Below, one piece after another: positions 49,787 through 59,168 of a DNA stretch of 64,000 nt. Location of the stretch: positions 1,178,001-1,242,000 of the forward strand of contig CAVPGR010000004.1 of assembly GCA_963704035.1 (NCBI GenBank). The letters run 5' to 3'. The stretch comes from JAOSJL01 sp963704035. Lineage in GTDB: Bacteria; Actinomycetota; Acidimicrobiia; IMCC26256; JAOSJL01. Positions within the stretch are counted from its first letter, which is position 1. The number at the start of each line of letters is the position of its first letter. The notes below the pieces were generated by a model. That model worked only from the letters and a program-made list of their open reading frames with translations. It was not told where the DNA came from and did not search any database. Made by a program: the position numbers and the translations under genes.

Positions 49787-51614
49787 GTGAGCACTGAGGA
49801 GGTCCTTCTCAGCATCACCGGCATCGTGGTTCTCGGCGTGGTGGCCCAGTGGACGGCGTGGCGTTTCCGGCTTCCGAGCATCCTGCTTCTTCTTGTCGTG
49901 GGTCTGCTCGCAGGTCCTGTCACCGGGCTGCTCGATCCCGACGAGCTGCTCGGGGATCTGCTGTTGCCGCTCGTCTCGATTTCCGTCGGGCTGATCCTCT
50001 TCGAAGGTGGTCTGAGTCTTCCCGTTCAGGAGCTCCGCAAGACGGGGACTGTCGTACGGAACCTCGTCACGATCGGCGTACTCGTCACGGCAACGATCGC
50101 CGGATACAGCGCGATCTTCTTCTTCGGCGTCGATTCGAATGTGGCGGCTCTTCTGGGTGCCGTGGTCGTGGTGACGGGCCCGACCGTGATCGGCCCCCTG
50201 CTCCGACACGTCCGCCCGGTCGGTCGTGTCGGTTCCATCGCGCGCGCCGAGGGCATCCTCATCGATCCGATCGGTGCTCTGCTCGCTGTGCTCGTCTTCG
50301 AAGTCGTGGTGCAAGAGGAGTTGGGTGAGGCAACCGGCGCAGTCATCACCGCCATTGCCCGGACCATCGGATTCGGGAGCGCTTTCGGGCTGATCGGCGC
50401 GTTCCTGCTCGTCATCGTGTTTCGGCGTTTCCTGGTCCCCGACGAGCTCAACAACCTGTTCGTTCTCGCCGTGGTGATCGCGGTCTTCACCGCTGCCGAC
50501 TTCGCACAGGAGGAGTCGGGTTTGTTCGCCGTCACGGTGATGGGTATCGCCGTGGCGAGCCAGCGCGTCACACCCGTTCACCACATCATGGAGTTCAACG
50601 AGACGCTGCGGGTGATGCTCATCTCGGGCCTGTTCATTCTTCTCGCGGCGCGCCTCGAGCCGGGTCGCTTGGCCGACGTCGCTCTCCCCGGCCTCGGTTT
50701 CGTCGCGCTTCTGGTCCTGTTCGTCCGACCGTTGGTCGTGGCGCTGTCCACGCTCCGCTCGGGCCTGGGGTGGAGGGACCGGGTGTTCTTGGCCTGGCTC
50801 GCTCCCCGGGGAATCGTGGCTGCCGCAGTCTCGTCGATCTTCGCCATCCGTCTCGCGGAGACAGGGGCCACCGAGGCCGAGAACATCCTCGTGCCGGTCA
50901 CGTTTCTCGTCATCATCACGACGATCGCCCTGTACGGCAGCACGGCGGGGTGGCTCGCCCACCGACTGGGTCTGTCCGATTCCGATCCGCAGGGTGTCCT
51001 GTTCATCGGCGCGCCACGTTGGGCCCGCCAGATCGCCGAGGAACTCATGGAGCATCACTACCGGGTCGTGATGGTGGACACCGACCGCGCCAACATCGTG
51101 GCGGCACGTCTCGCCGGCATCTCGACGTACTACGGAAACGCCCTGTCCGAGCGCGTGCTCGAGGAGATCGATCTCTCGGGGATCGGGCGCGTCGTCGCGA
51201 TCACGTCGAACGACGAGGCGAACGCTCTCGCCGCCGAGCACTTCGCGCGGATTCTCGGTCGTCGCGAGGCGTTTCAGCTCATGCCCGCCGAGTCACAGGA
51301 CGGCAGCCGACGGGGGACGTCCTCACGGTTTCTCGCACGGCGTGCATTCGGTTCTCACACGTATATCGGACTTCGAGCGTTGGCAGCGGGAGAACGCGGT
51401 CATCCGCGCCACCCACCTGACGGAGGCCTTCGACCTCGCCGCGCTGCGCGAGCGCTACGAATTCGGCGCGGTTCCCCTGTTCCTGATCCACAAGTCAGGT
51501 CGGCTCGAGGTGTTCTCCGAAGAGGGTGGGCTGGCCGCCGAACCCGGCGACGTCGTCGTGAGCCTCGTTCACCCCGACGTTCTCGGCGGGAAGGCCGCGC
51601 CCACGACCACCTGA
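49787..51614 (+). CDS. CPA1-type cation/proton antiporter with RCK (TrkA-N) domain, frameshifted
   Basis: A monovalent cation:proton antiporter with about 12 helices (WRFRLPSILLLLVVGLLAGP, VSISVGLILFEGGLSLPVQE, LAWLAPRGIVAAAVSSIFAI) and a cytoplasmic Rossmann RCK domain (GVLFIGAPRWARQIAEELME, RVVAITSNDEANALAAEHFA). Near 51345 the frame slips; the other frame continues AVIRATHLTEAFDLAALRER and GGLAAEPGDVVVSLVHPDVL to the stop ending at 51614. Joined, it is about 609 residues. It starts at GTG 49787, six bases after the HIT stop. Whether it carries sodium or potassium is unknown. Confidence 0.85.
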
Positions 51615-51618
51615 CTCG

Positions 51619-52395
51619 TCAGTGATCGTGCGGTTCTCCGTGGCCGTGATGGGTGGCGTCGTCGACGAGGAACCCGTCACCGACTCGCAGGAAGCGGCCG
51701 CGGTACGCCTCCGCGAGGTTGTCCTCGGTGAGCACGGTCGACGGTGGGCCTTCGGCGACCACGCCCCCGCGTAGCAGCAGCACGTGGTCGGCGAACGCGG
51801 CATCGCGCAGGTCGTGGGTCGAGAACAACACGGTCTGACCGCCGCGTCGTGCGTCGTTCAGCACATCGAGGATCCGTTGGCGCGACGTGAGGTCGAGGCC
51901 GGTCACCGGTTCGTCGAGGAGCAGTAGGTCCGCTTCCTGGGCCAGACCCTGAGCCACGAGTACCCGCTGTCGCTGTCCGCCGCTCAATTCGGTGATCCGC
52001 TGGCCCGACAACGCGGCCACGTCGAGTCGTTCCATCGCATGCGCTGTCGCTGCCCGGTCGGAGGGTCCGAAGCGCCGGAACGGGCCCCGACGGGGATAGC
52101 GACCCATCGCCACCACCTCGGCCACGGTGATCGGCAGAGCCTCATCGAGGTGGGTCGACTGGGGGACGAGAGCGACACGGGGCCGGTGGTCTCGTTCCCC
52201 GGTTCCGAGGACCTCGAGGGTTCCCGCGACCGGGCGTAGGAGCCCCGCCACCGCATCGAGCAGTGTTGACTTCCCCGCCCCGTTGGGCCCGATCAGCGCC
52301 GTGACCTGGCCCGCCGGGATGTCGAGGTGCTCCACGGAGAAGACGACCTCGCGGCCGTAGGCGAGACGGAGATCGCGGGCCGCGACGGCCGGCAC
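51619..52395 (-). CDS. znuC: Zinc/manganese-type ABC importer ATPase (ZnuC-like)
   Basis: An ATPase of the metal (ZnuC/MntB) ABC family. Walker A is GPNGAGKST, the signature LSGGQRQRVLVAQG, Walker B DLLLLDEPVTGLD and the H-loop VLFSTHDLRD. The histidine-rich tail DDATHHGHGEPHDH fits a metal role. GTG 52395 is chosen because the in-frame ATG upstream (52482) would start inside a metal-regulator box and add a proline-rich repeat tail. It is divergent from the binding-protein and permease genes and shares their control region. Confidence 0.85.
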   Translation of the reverse strand: MPAVAARDLRLAYGREVVFSVEHLDIPAGQVTALIGPNGAGKSTLLDAVAGLLRPVAGTLEVLGTGERDHRPRVALVPQSTHLDEALPITVAEVVAMGRYPRRGPFRRFGPSDRAATAHAMERLDVAALSGQRITELSGGQRQRVLVAQGLAQEADLLLLDEPVTGLDLTSRQRILDVLNDARRGGQTVLFSTHDLRDAAFADHVLLLRGGVVAEGPPSTVLTEDNLAEAYRGRFLRVGDGFLVDDATHHGHGEPHDH

Positions 52396-52404
52396 GGTCC
52401 GGCC

Positions 52405-52445
52405 GGGGAGGGGCCTTCGGGGAGGGACTTGTGGGGGAGGGACTT
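52405..52445 (+). repeat. Three imperfect tandem repeats upstream of znuC
   Basis: GGGGAGGGGCCTT (52405-52417), GGGGAGGGACTT (52419-52430) and GGGGAGGGACTT (52434-52445) lie in the untranslated stretch before GTG 52395. Confidence 0.55.
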
Positions 52446-52465
52446 GCGGAGGAGAGAGGCACGGT

Positions 52466-52482
52466 ATGAGAATCATTCCCAT
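52466..52482. promoter_or_regulatory. Zur/Fur-like box 1
   Basis: ATGAGAATCATTCCCAT is a 17-bp near-palindrome with one mismatched pair, similar to actinobacterial Zur sites. It lies in the control region between znuC and the binding-protein gene. Confidence 0.6.
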
Positions 52483-53452
52483 GACGGGTTTGAGAACAAT
52501 TCTCATTATAGCCCTGGCGGCTCTCCGGCTCTCCCGGCGTGCGGCACCGACACCACCACGGGCAACACGGGAGGCGGCCCGAACATCGTGGTGACGACCG
52601 ACGTCCTGGGCGGCGTGGTGAGCCGATCGTCGGCGCGACGCCGAGGTCATGACGTTGATGCCCGAGGGCGCCGATCCCGCACTCCTTCGAGCCCTCAGCC
52701 CGCCAGGTCGCCGAGGTCGAAGGCGCCGATCTCGTGGTCGCCAACGGTCTCGGTCTGGAAGCCGGGCTGACGTCGTCCTCGATCGGGTCGTCAGACGACG
52801 GTGTGCCGAGTCCTCGAAGTGGCGCTCTCTCGTCGATCCGATCCCGTTCGTGTCCACGGCGAGCCCGACGACGGTACCGACGAAGGTGAATCCGACGACG
52901 ATCACGGCCGACGGGAACACTCGACGATCCGCACTTCTGGCTGGATCCGCTGCGAATGGCGCGTGCCGTGGAGATCATCGGGGACTCGACTCGACGAGAT
53001 CGATCCCGGGGGTGGATGGACGACACGCGCCCGGGACCGGGCCGATGCTCTGAGGCGTCTCGACGCCGAGGTGAAGGAGATCTTGAGCGTGGTCCCCGCC
53101 GAGGACCGGCTGCTCGTGACGGACCACGACGTCTTCGGCTACTTCGCCGACCGCTACGGCTTCGAGATCGTGGGTGTGGTGGTGCCGGGTGGCTCCACGC
53201 TCGCCGAGCCGAGCGCTTCCGACCTCGACGCCCTCGTCGGGGACCTCGAGGACGCCGGGGTGCCCCGGTGCTCTTCGTCGGGAACACGGCATCCGACACG
53301 CTGGCGCGACACGGTGGCCGACGAGACGAATGGCGACATCGAGATCGTCGAGGTCGGCGACGGGTTCCCTGGGCGGCGGCACCTACCGCGATCTGATCCT
53401 CACCAACGCTCGGCGAATCGCCGACGCTCTGGCACCGGACGGTTCGTCGTGA
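52481..53452 (+). pseudogene. Metal ABC importer substrate-binding lipoprotein (ZnuA-like), heavily frameshifted
   Basis: Pieces of one ZnuA-family protein run in order through three frames: a signal start (LRTILIIALAAL), the lipobox (ALPACGTDTTTG), PNIVVTTDVLGGVV, EVMTLMPEGADP, ARQVAEVEGADLVVANGLG, a histidine/aspartate stretch ending PHFWLDPLRMARAVEI, VPAEDRLLVTDHDVFGYFAD, IVGVVVPGGSTLAEPSASDL and TYRDLILTNARRIADALA. Metal ligands expected at DPH.F and at HD are recognisable. Around eight one-base shifts occur; where they can be placed (52620, 52678), one extra base fits each. The last residues overlap the permease start. Confidence 0.7.
52491..52505. promoter_or_regulatory. Zur/Fur-like box 2
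   Basis: TGAGAACAATTCTCA is a perfect 6-3-6 inverted repeat at the start of the binding-protein gene, 25 bp from box 1. Zinc-dependent repression of the import genes is the likely role. Confidence 0.65.
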
Positions 53453-54288
53453 GCTGGCTCGTCGAGCCGTTCGAGCCGGAGTTCATGCAACGCGCTCTCG
53501 TGGCCGGTCTTCTCGTGGTGGTTCTGTGTTCGGTCGTCGGAACGTGGGTGGTGCTGCGCGGTCTCACGTTCATCGGTGACGCGCTCGCTCACGGGGTTCT
53601 GCCCGGAATCGCGGTGGCCTTCGTCGCCGGATTCAGCGTCACACTCGGCGCGGCAATGGGAGCGGCCGTGATCGTCGCCGGTGTGTCCGTCGTCGGGAAG
53701 CGAACGGATCTACGCGAGGACGCCGGCGTCGGATTGCTGTTTGTCGGAATGCTCGCGCTCGGCGTGATCATCGTGTCCCGGGAGGGGTCGTTCGCCACCG
53801 AGATCACGGCGTTTCTCTTCGGCGACGTGCTCGGTGTCGACGACGCTCAACTGCGCCTGCTCGCCGTGTCGGCGCTCGTGGCGCTCGTCGCCGTCGCCGC
53901 GTTGCACCGACCGCTGCTGGCCCTGGCTTTCGACGAACGGAAGGCCGCCACGCTCGGAATGCGTCCGGCGCTCACCCGCACGTTGCTGTTGATCTTGGTG
54001 GCACTCGTGGTGGTGGCGTCGTTCCAGGCGGTCGGCACGCTGCTCGTGTTCGGGCTCCTCGTGGCGCCGCCTGCCACCGGCACGCTCGTGGCCCGTCGTG
54101 TGCCGATGGTCATGGTCGCCTCGGTGGCGTTCGGAAGCGTCGCCGTGGTCACGGGTCTCCTGGCGAGTTGGCACTTCGACGTTGCCGCCGGTGCGTCGAT
54201 GTCGGCCACGGCGGTCTTGATCTTCTTCGTCGTTCTCGGCGCACGCGACACGTGGCGCTGGTGGACACGGCGCGCTCTGAGGATCTGA
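53449..54288 (+). CDS. znuB: Metal ABC importer permease (ZnuB-like)
   Basis: A 279-residue ABC-3 family permease with about eight helices. MQRALVAGLLVVVLCSVVGT and WVVLRGLTFIGDALAHGVLP are the family start, and GMRPALTRTLLLILVALVVV and SFQAVGTLLVFGLLVAPPAT the conserved end. GTG 53449 overlaps the binding-protein stop (GTGA). It is intact, with the ATPase on the opposite strand. It completes a zinc or manganese importer. Confidence 0.9.
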   Translation: MSWLVEPFEPEFMQRALVAGLLVVVLCSVVGTWVVLRGLTFIGDALAHGVLPGIAVAFVAGFSVTLGAAMGAAVIVAGVSVVGKRTDLREDAGVGLLFVGMLALGVIIVSREGSFATEITAFLFGDVLGVDDAQLRLLAVSALVALVAVAALHRPLLALAFDERKAATLGMRPALTRTLLLILVALVVVASFQAVGTLLVFGLLVAPPATGTLVARRVPMVMVASVAFGSVAVVTGLLASWHFDVAAGASMSATAVLIFFVVLGARDTWRWWTRRALRI

Positions 54289-54294
54289 AGCGGG

Positions 54295-55204
54295 TTACCA
54301 GCCGTGTTCGTCGCAGCCCACGTGGTCGTCGGGTTCGATCTGGAGCGTGGCGTGATCGATCCCGTACTCGTCGGCCAGGAGAGCGCGGGCCTGGTCGAGC
54401 ACGCCGTGGGTGTCCGTGCGGGCGGACACCATCACGTGGGCCGTGGCGACCTCCATGTCGGAGGTGAGGGTCCACACATGCAGATCGTGGACGTCGACGA
54501 CCCCGTCGATCGCCTCGAGGTTGGAGGCCATGCCGTCGAGATCCATCGAGGGAGGCGCGGCCTGGACCAGGATCCGGAGAGCCTGGCCGGCCAGGCGAAT
54601 CGTGCGGGGGATGATGAACACGCCGATGGCCAGACCCACGATCGGGTCCACGTAGGGCCAGTCGGTCGTGATGAGAACGATCCCGGCCACCATCGCCCCC
54701 ACCGATCCCAACGTGTCGGCGATCACCTCGAGATAGGCGCCCCGGACGTTCAGGCTCTCGGCCGAGCCGCGGCGCAGCAGCGCCATGGAGGATCACGTTG
54801 GCCACGAGGCCGATGGTGGCCACGATCAGAACGGGTACGCCGTCGATCTCGACCGGGTCACTGAACCGTCGGATCGCCTCGACGAGCACGTAGATCGCGA
54901 CACCGAAGAGCAGAACGGAGTTCGCCAGGGCGGCGAGAATCTCGAGGCGGTACCAGCCGAACGTCCGGTGCCGGGCGTTACCCGGTCGCGTCGCAAGCTG
55001 TGCGGCGGCGAGTGCCATGCCGATGCCGGCGGCGTCGGTGAGCATGTGGGCCGCGTCCGACATCAGTGCGAGGGAGCCGGTGATCACTCCCACGATCGCT
55101 TCGGCGACGAGGACGACGAGCGTGAGGCCGAACGCGATGAGGAGCGGTCGTCGGTGACGACCCGACGCGCTCTTCGGCGTGTGGCTGTGGGTGTGTCCGC
55201 TCAC
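54295..55204 (-). CDS. czcD: Cation diffusion facilitator (zinc exporter, CzcD/ZnT-like), frameshifted
   Basis: A CDF exporter: HTHSHT at the N-terminus, membrane helices with SLALMSDAAHMLTDAAGIGM (the H/D metal site), then, after a shift near 54785, NVRGAYLEVIADTLGSVGAM (second site), VFIIPRTIRLAGQALRILVQ and a cytoplasmic domain with DVHDLHVWTLTSDMEVATAH, ending DEHGW at 54295. Joined, it is about 300 residues. It lies beside the zinc importer, converging on it with a 6-bp gap. ATG 55204 overlaps the stop of the next upstream gene (ATGA). Confidence 0.85.
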
Positions 55205-56265
55205 GCCGCGCGACCGCGGAGACGCGACGCACGGGCGGACGCTGCACCCCCCGGGCGTCGTAGACGCATGGCGGCCACCGTAGCGACACCCGCGCCTGCT
55301 CCCAGTGACACCGCCACCCCGAGACGCGCCAGAACGGGGGCGAGCGCTGTGGGGAGCTGGGAGGAGCCGAGCGTGGAGATGTCGGCGAGACCGCCCGCCA
55401 CGAAGAGAACGATCGCGGCCACGAGGACCGTGGGGGTTGCGTCATAGGGGTCGGGACGTCGCGCGAGGCGCCACAGCGCGTACGCGCCGAGAAGGACACC
55501 GAGGAACGAGTAGACGTTGGCTCCGACCTGGGTGCCGAGCATCCCGGTGGTCCCGAGCCACAGTCCGACGATGTGTGACGTCTCGAGCGCCACGAGCAGA
55601 ACCAGCTCCACAACGAGAACCGTCGGCCAGCGCCGCGTGCGCCCGAGCGCGATCGCCGCGACGAACAGCGCGAGCGCGACCAGGAGCCAGGGCCACACAG
55701 CCGGCCCGGGAACCCACGTGACATCACCGCGGACAGCGGCCTCCGTGCCGTCGACGACGATCGGGATCTCCCAGTCCTCGATGACCACGTGCCGGCTTCC
55801 GGGGTCGTCCTGCACGGCGGGCGGGTCGTTGGCGCCCATCCAGTGAGCACGGTGGTCGTGCCACGTGGCGCTGTGACCGTTCGAGATCCGGCGCCAGTCG
55901 GGTTCTGTACTCGCGTCGTACTCGGGCGGAGCGCTCTTCTTCGTGTCGCGTGACCGGTTGAGGAACACCGCGGGGGAGTTCCTGTTCTCGGACACACCCT
56001 CGGCGTCGAAACGCAGGTAGGGCTCGTCCTCGTAGCCGAGGACGATCACTTCGACGTCCGGGTCGGCAACGAGTTCGATCGAGTCGCCGGTGTCCCGCAC
56101 GTGGACCTGCACGCCGGCAGCCGACGGCTCCACCCCGCGAATCGTCGTCACGTAGTTCGAAGGCTCGACGCCGCCGACGCCGTGCGCGGCGGCCGGGGCC
56201 GCGCTCCCCAGGACGATGACCGTGCCGAGAACGATCGCGAGTACCGCCGCACCGAACCTCGGCAT
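55201..56265 (-). CDS. Membrane protein with outer domain, unknown
   Basis: A 354-residue protein from ATG 56265. A signal peptide (VLAIVLGTVIVLGSAAPAAA) is followed by a mature start HGVGGVEPSNYVTTIRGVEP, an outer beta domain with the histidine cluster NGHSATWHDHRAHWMG, and about six C-terminal helices (WPWLLVALALFVAAIALG, VELVLLVALETSHIVGLWLG). The histidines and the adjacent CopC-CopD and CDF genes suggest metal handling. Its stop overlaps the CDF start (TGA/ATG), so the two are co-translated. Family not recognised. Confidence 0.7.
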   Translation of the reverse strand: MPRFGAAVLAIVLGTVIVLGSAAPAAAHGVGGVEPSNYVTTIRGVEPSAAGVQVHVRDTGDSIELVADPDVEVIVLGYEDEPYLRFDAEGVSENRNSPAVFLNRSRDTKKSAPPEYDASTEPDWRRISNGHSATWHDHRAHWMGANDPPAVQDDPGSRHVVIEDWEIPIVVDGTEAAVRGDVTWVPGPAVWPWLLVALALFVAAIALGRTRRWPTVLVVELVLLVALETSHIVGLWLGTTGMLGTQVGANVYSFLGVLLGAYALWRLARRPDPYDATPTVLVAAIVLFVAGGLADISTLGSSQLPTALAPVLARLGVAVSLGAGAGVATVAAMRLRRPGGAASARASRLRGRAA

Positions 56266-56406
56266 CCGGCATCGCCGGTTCCCGCCGGATCCGCTCCGAC
56301 CCATCGGTCGTGAACGTGTGAAAGTGGGTCCGGCGTCCATCGAGGCAATGTTCGCGCCCCCGTGACCGGGTGCGACCATCGCTACGCTGGCGGACGGAGC
56401 TTCCTC

Positions 56407-58266
56407 GTGCACACACCCCTCCTCAGGTCACGCCGACCGACCATCGGTTCCCGCGCGGCCGCGTTCGTCGTCGCGACGCTGTTCGGCGCGACGGTGGCAC
56501 TCGTCTCGCTCCTCGTCACGGCCGATCCCGCAGGGGCCCACGCGGTGCTGGTCGGGTCTGATCCGTCACCGGACACCCGCATCGAGGAGTCACCCGATCA
56601 GATCGTCCTGCGCTTCACCGAGCCGGTGACGACCGACCTCGGTGGTGTACGACTTTTCGACAGTGACGGTCGGCGGGTCGGCCTCGGGTCGACGGACCGA
56701 CTCGACGACGACGACAGCACGGTGACGGTCGGCATCCCCGAGCAGCTCGACGCCGGCGGATACGTCGTCACCTGGCGTGTCGTGTCGGACGATTCGCATC
56801 CCGTGCGCGGCGCGTTCACCTTCCGCGTCGGTGAGTCGGAGGCCACGACCACCCAACTCGACGAGTTGAGCTCGACACTGCTGAAGGCCGAAGGCGGCAG
56901 CACGACCGTCGGTGTGCTGTTCGCCGTCGATCGGGCGGCTGGGTTCCTGGCGACCACGGTCCTTTTCGGAGCGCTGGCCTTCCTTCTCGTTCTCTGGCCG
57001 ACCGGCCGACCGCTCCGGCGCACTCGATGGCTGCTCTGGTGTGTGTGGGGTCTCGGTGTCATCGCTGCTGTTGCTGCCGTGGGGCTCCAGGGGGCGTTCG
57101 CCGAAGGCCTTCCGCTCGGCGATGTGATCTCGTCCTCCCTGATCGGTGACGTCCTCGCCACACGCTTCGGTCGAGCCGCCGCGGCACGCATGTTGCTTCT
57201 CGTCGCGACTGTTCCGATCATCCTCGCCGCGACGCGCCCCGCGCCGAACGGTTCGGACGGCGAACAGAAGAGGGCGCCGGGTCTTCTCACGACGCTGACC
57301 CTGCTCGTCGGACTGGCGAGCCTGCTCACGATCTCGGTCGCCGGTCACGCCACCACCGGGATCGTCGTCGTCGGCGCCGTGGCCGCCGACGTCGCGCACC
57401 TCGCCGGGATCGCGGCGTGGATCGGCAGTCTCGCCGTCGTGCTCGTGGCCGTGCTGCCCGGGTCCTCGGGGCGGTCGATGGGTCCCCCGGTCGCCGGGTT
57501 TTCGGCCATGGCTCCGTGGGCGGTTCTCCTCGTGTTTCTCAGCGGCTCCTTCCAGGCATGGCGACAGGTCGGCTCGTTCGGAGCGCTGACCAGCACCGAC
57601 TACGGCACGATCCTGATCGTCAAGCTCGTCGTGTTCGCCGTCCTGTTCGTGGTGGCGGCGATGAGCAGACGTGTGCTGCACGACCGCGTGGCCATCGCCG
57701 CCGACCTCGATTCCGCCGACCTCGATGCCGACGAAGACGACACCGACGAAGACGACAAGGAGCTCACCCCTGAAGAGTTGCGAAACGCCGACCGCTACCT
57801 GGCCGGGCGGTTCCGACGCCTCGTCGCCGTCGAGGTCGTGCTCGCGGTCGCGATCTTCGGCATCACCGCGGTTCTCGTCTACGCGCAGCCGGCACGCTCC
57901 GAAGACACCGAGCCGTACGAGGCGTTGGTCGAGGCAGACGTGGTGACCTTCGACATCCTGGTCACGCCCGCCACGGCCGGGCTCAACGACGTCCACGCCA
58001 CGACGCTGACTCCCGCGGGTACCCAACGCGACGTGCTGGAGATGCGCATGGAGCTGACGCTTCCCGACAAGGACATCGGACCGTTCGTCGCCACCTCCGC
58101 CCCCGGGGACACCGGCGGCGAGGTTCGCCTGCGTCGCCTGGCGCCTGGTCACTACGCCGCATTCGGCATGGACCTGCCGATCTCGGGAGACTGGGAGCTC
58201 ACGGTCACGGTCGTGCTCGACCGCGTCGACGAGGCCTCGGCGACGACCGTCGTTCCGCTCCGATGA
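56407..58266 (+). CDS. copCD: CopC-CopD fusion, copper-binding and transport protein
   Basis: A 619-residue fusion. After the signal peptide the mature part begins AHAVLVGSDPSPDTRIEESP (CopC, N-terminal histidine as copper ligand), with a second site in VSDDSHPVRGAFTFRVGESE. The CopD part has about eight helices (AADVAHLAGIAAWIGSLAVV, TSTDYGTILIVKLVVFAVLF), an acidic loop (DLDADEDDTDEDDKEL) and an extra outer C-terminal domain of about 120 residues. GTG 56407 gives a better signal peptide than GTG 56362. It is followed by the YcnI gene. Copper uptake or delivery is the usual role. Confidence 0.88.
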   Translation: MHTPLLRSRRPTIGSRAAAFVVATLFGATVALVSLLVTADPAGAHAVLVGSDPSPDTRIEESPDQIVLRFTEPVTTDLGGVRLFDSDGRRVGLGSTDRLDDDDSTVTVGIPEQLDAGGYVVTWRVVSDDSHPVRGAFTFRVGESEATTTQLDELSSTLLKAEGGSTTVGVLFAVDRAAGFLATTVLFGALAFLLVLWPTGRPLRRTRWLLWCVWGLGVIAAVAAVGLQGAFAEGLPLGDVISSSLIGDVLATRFGRAAAARMLLLVATVPIILAATRPAPNGSDGEQKRAPGLLTTLTLLVGLASLLTISVAGHATTGIVVVGAVAADVAHLAGIAAWIGSLAVVLVAVLPGSSGRSMGPPVAGFSAMAPWAVLLVFLSGSFQAWRQVGSFGALTSTDYGTILIVKLVVFAVLFVVAAMSRRVLHDRVAIAADLDSADLDADEDDTDEDDKELTPEELRNADRYLAGRFRRLVAVEVVLAVAIFGITAVLVYAQPARSEDTEPYEALVEADVVTFDILVTPATAGLNDVHATTLTPAGTQRDVLEMRMELTLPDKDIGPFVATSAPGDTGGEVRLRRLAPGHYAAFGMDLPISGDWELTVTVVLDRVDEASATTVVPLR

Positions 58267-58283
58267 CGACGAGAGGGGTTCCG

Positions 58284-59138
58284 ATGAAGACACGAGCGGT
58301 TTTGGCCGTTGCCGTGGTGGCGGGCGCAGTGCTCGCATCGGTGCAACCGGTCGCGGCCCATGTCGACGTCGAACCTGCCGACGGTGCTCCGGTCGAACCA
58401 GGAGACGACGCCACACTGACCGTTCGGGTCCCGAACGAGCGCGAGGTCGGCACGGTCGGCCTGGAGCTGGTGTTCCCCGAGGTCTTCGGGACCGTCAGCG
58501 TCGTTCCGACAACGGGCTGGACGGTGGAGGCCGAACACGATGGCGCCGGGAACGCGCTCTCCCACTCCGCGGTTCCGATCGTTCCGATCCACGACGATGA
58601 CGAACACCCCGATGACGACCACCCCGAGGCCACCGCTCCTGCGAGCAGCGCTCCGGCCGACACCGGTTCACCGTCCATGCCCGCGCCGGGGCCGTCCGAG
58701 ACCTTCGAGAACGTGTCGGCGCTCGTCTGGACCGGAGGGCCCACCGGTCCCGACGAGATCGTGGAGTTCGTGATCACGGTCGGTCCGGTCCCCGACACGC
58801 CCACCCTTGTGTTCAAAGCGGTCCAGATCTACGAGTCCGGCGAGGAGGTTCGCTGGATCCAGGAGCCCACCGACGACGGCACCAGGCTCGAGTTCCCGGC
58901 GTCGGTACTCCAGGTCGAAGGCGCCACGCCCGACGACCTCGCCGAGGAAGGCCCCTTGACCGAAGAGCGGTCCGAGAACGGATCCGACGACGCCACGGAC
59001 GACGGCTCGGAGTGGTGGAAGCCGGTTCTGGTCGGCCTCGCGGTCCTCCTGATCGTCGGCGGCGTGACGGCCCGGGTCATCACGCAGCGCCGGATGTCGC
59101 ACTCGGCCCCGGACGGCACGAACGGCCCGCTCTCATGA
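58284..59138 (+). CDS. ycnI: YcnI-like (DUF1775) copper-binding membrane protein
   Basis: A 284-residue protein: a signal peptide ending QPVAAHVDVEPADGAPV, so the mature protein starts with the histidine of the copper site; then VRVPNEREVGTVGLELVFPE, PTTGWTV and ENVSALVWTGG, all DUF1775 marks. A His/Asp-rich insert (IHDDDEHPDDDHPE) sits at about 104-117. The C-terminus has one membrane helix (VLVGLAVLLIVGGVTARVI). It starts 17 bp after copCD, with GAGAGGGG upstream. Intact. Confidence 0.88.
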   Translation: MKTRAVLAVAVVAGAVLASVQPVAAHVDVEPADGAPVEPGDDATLTVRVPNEREVGTVGLELVFPEVFGTVSVVPTTGWTVEAEHDGAGNALSHSAVPIVPIHDDDEHPDDDHPEATAPASSAPADTGSPSMPAPGPSETFENVSALVWTGGPTGPDEIVEFVITVGPVPDTPTLVFKAVQIYESGEEVRWIQEPTDDGTRLEFPASVLQVEGATPDDLAEEGPLTEERSENGSDDATDDGSEWWKPVLVGLAVLLIVGGVTARVITQRRMSHSAPDGTNGPLS

Positions 59139-59168
59139 GCCCGCTCTCATGAGCGCCGCTCTCATGAG
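59132..59168 (+). repeat. Three CTCATGAG palindromes, 14-15 bp apart
   Basis: CTCATGAG occurs at 59132-59139, 59146-59153 and 59161-59168, within near-identical GCTCTCATGAG units. The first holds the ycnI stop and each holds an ATG; 59149 and 59164 are in frame with the DsbB-like gene. Confidence 0.8.

Noticed and set aside
49178..51241. A 687-codon minus-strand open frame across the HIT and antiporter genes
   Set aside because: Its composition is extreme (Asp, Glu, Arg and His rich), typical of antisense reading of a GC-rich membrane protein gene.
56590..58416. A 608-codon minus-strand frame opposite copCD
   Set aside because: Antisense shadow; highly charged and without hydrophobic segments, while the plus strand is a clear membrane protein.
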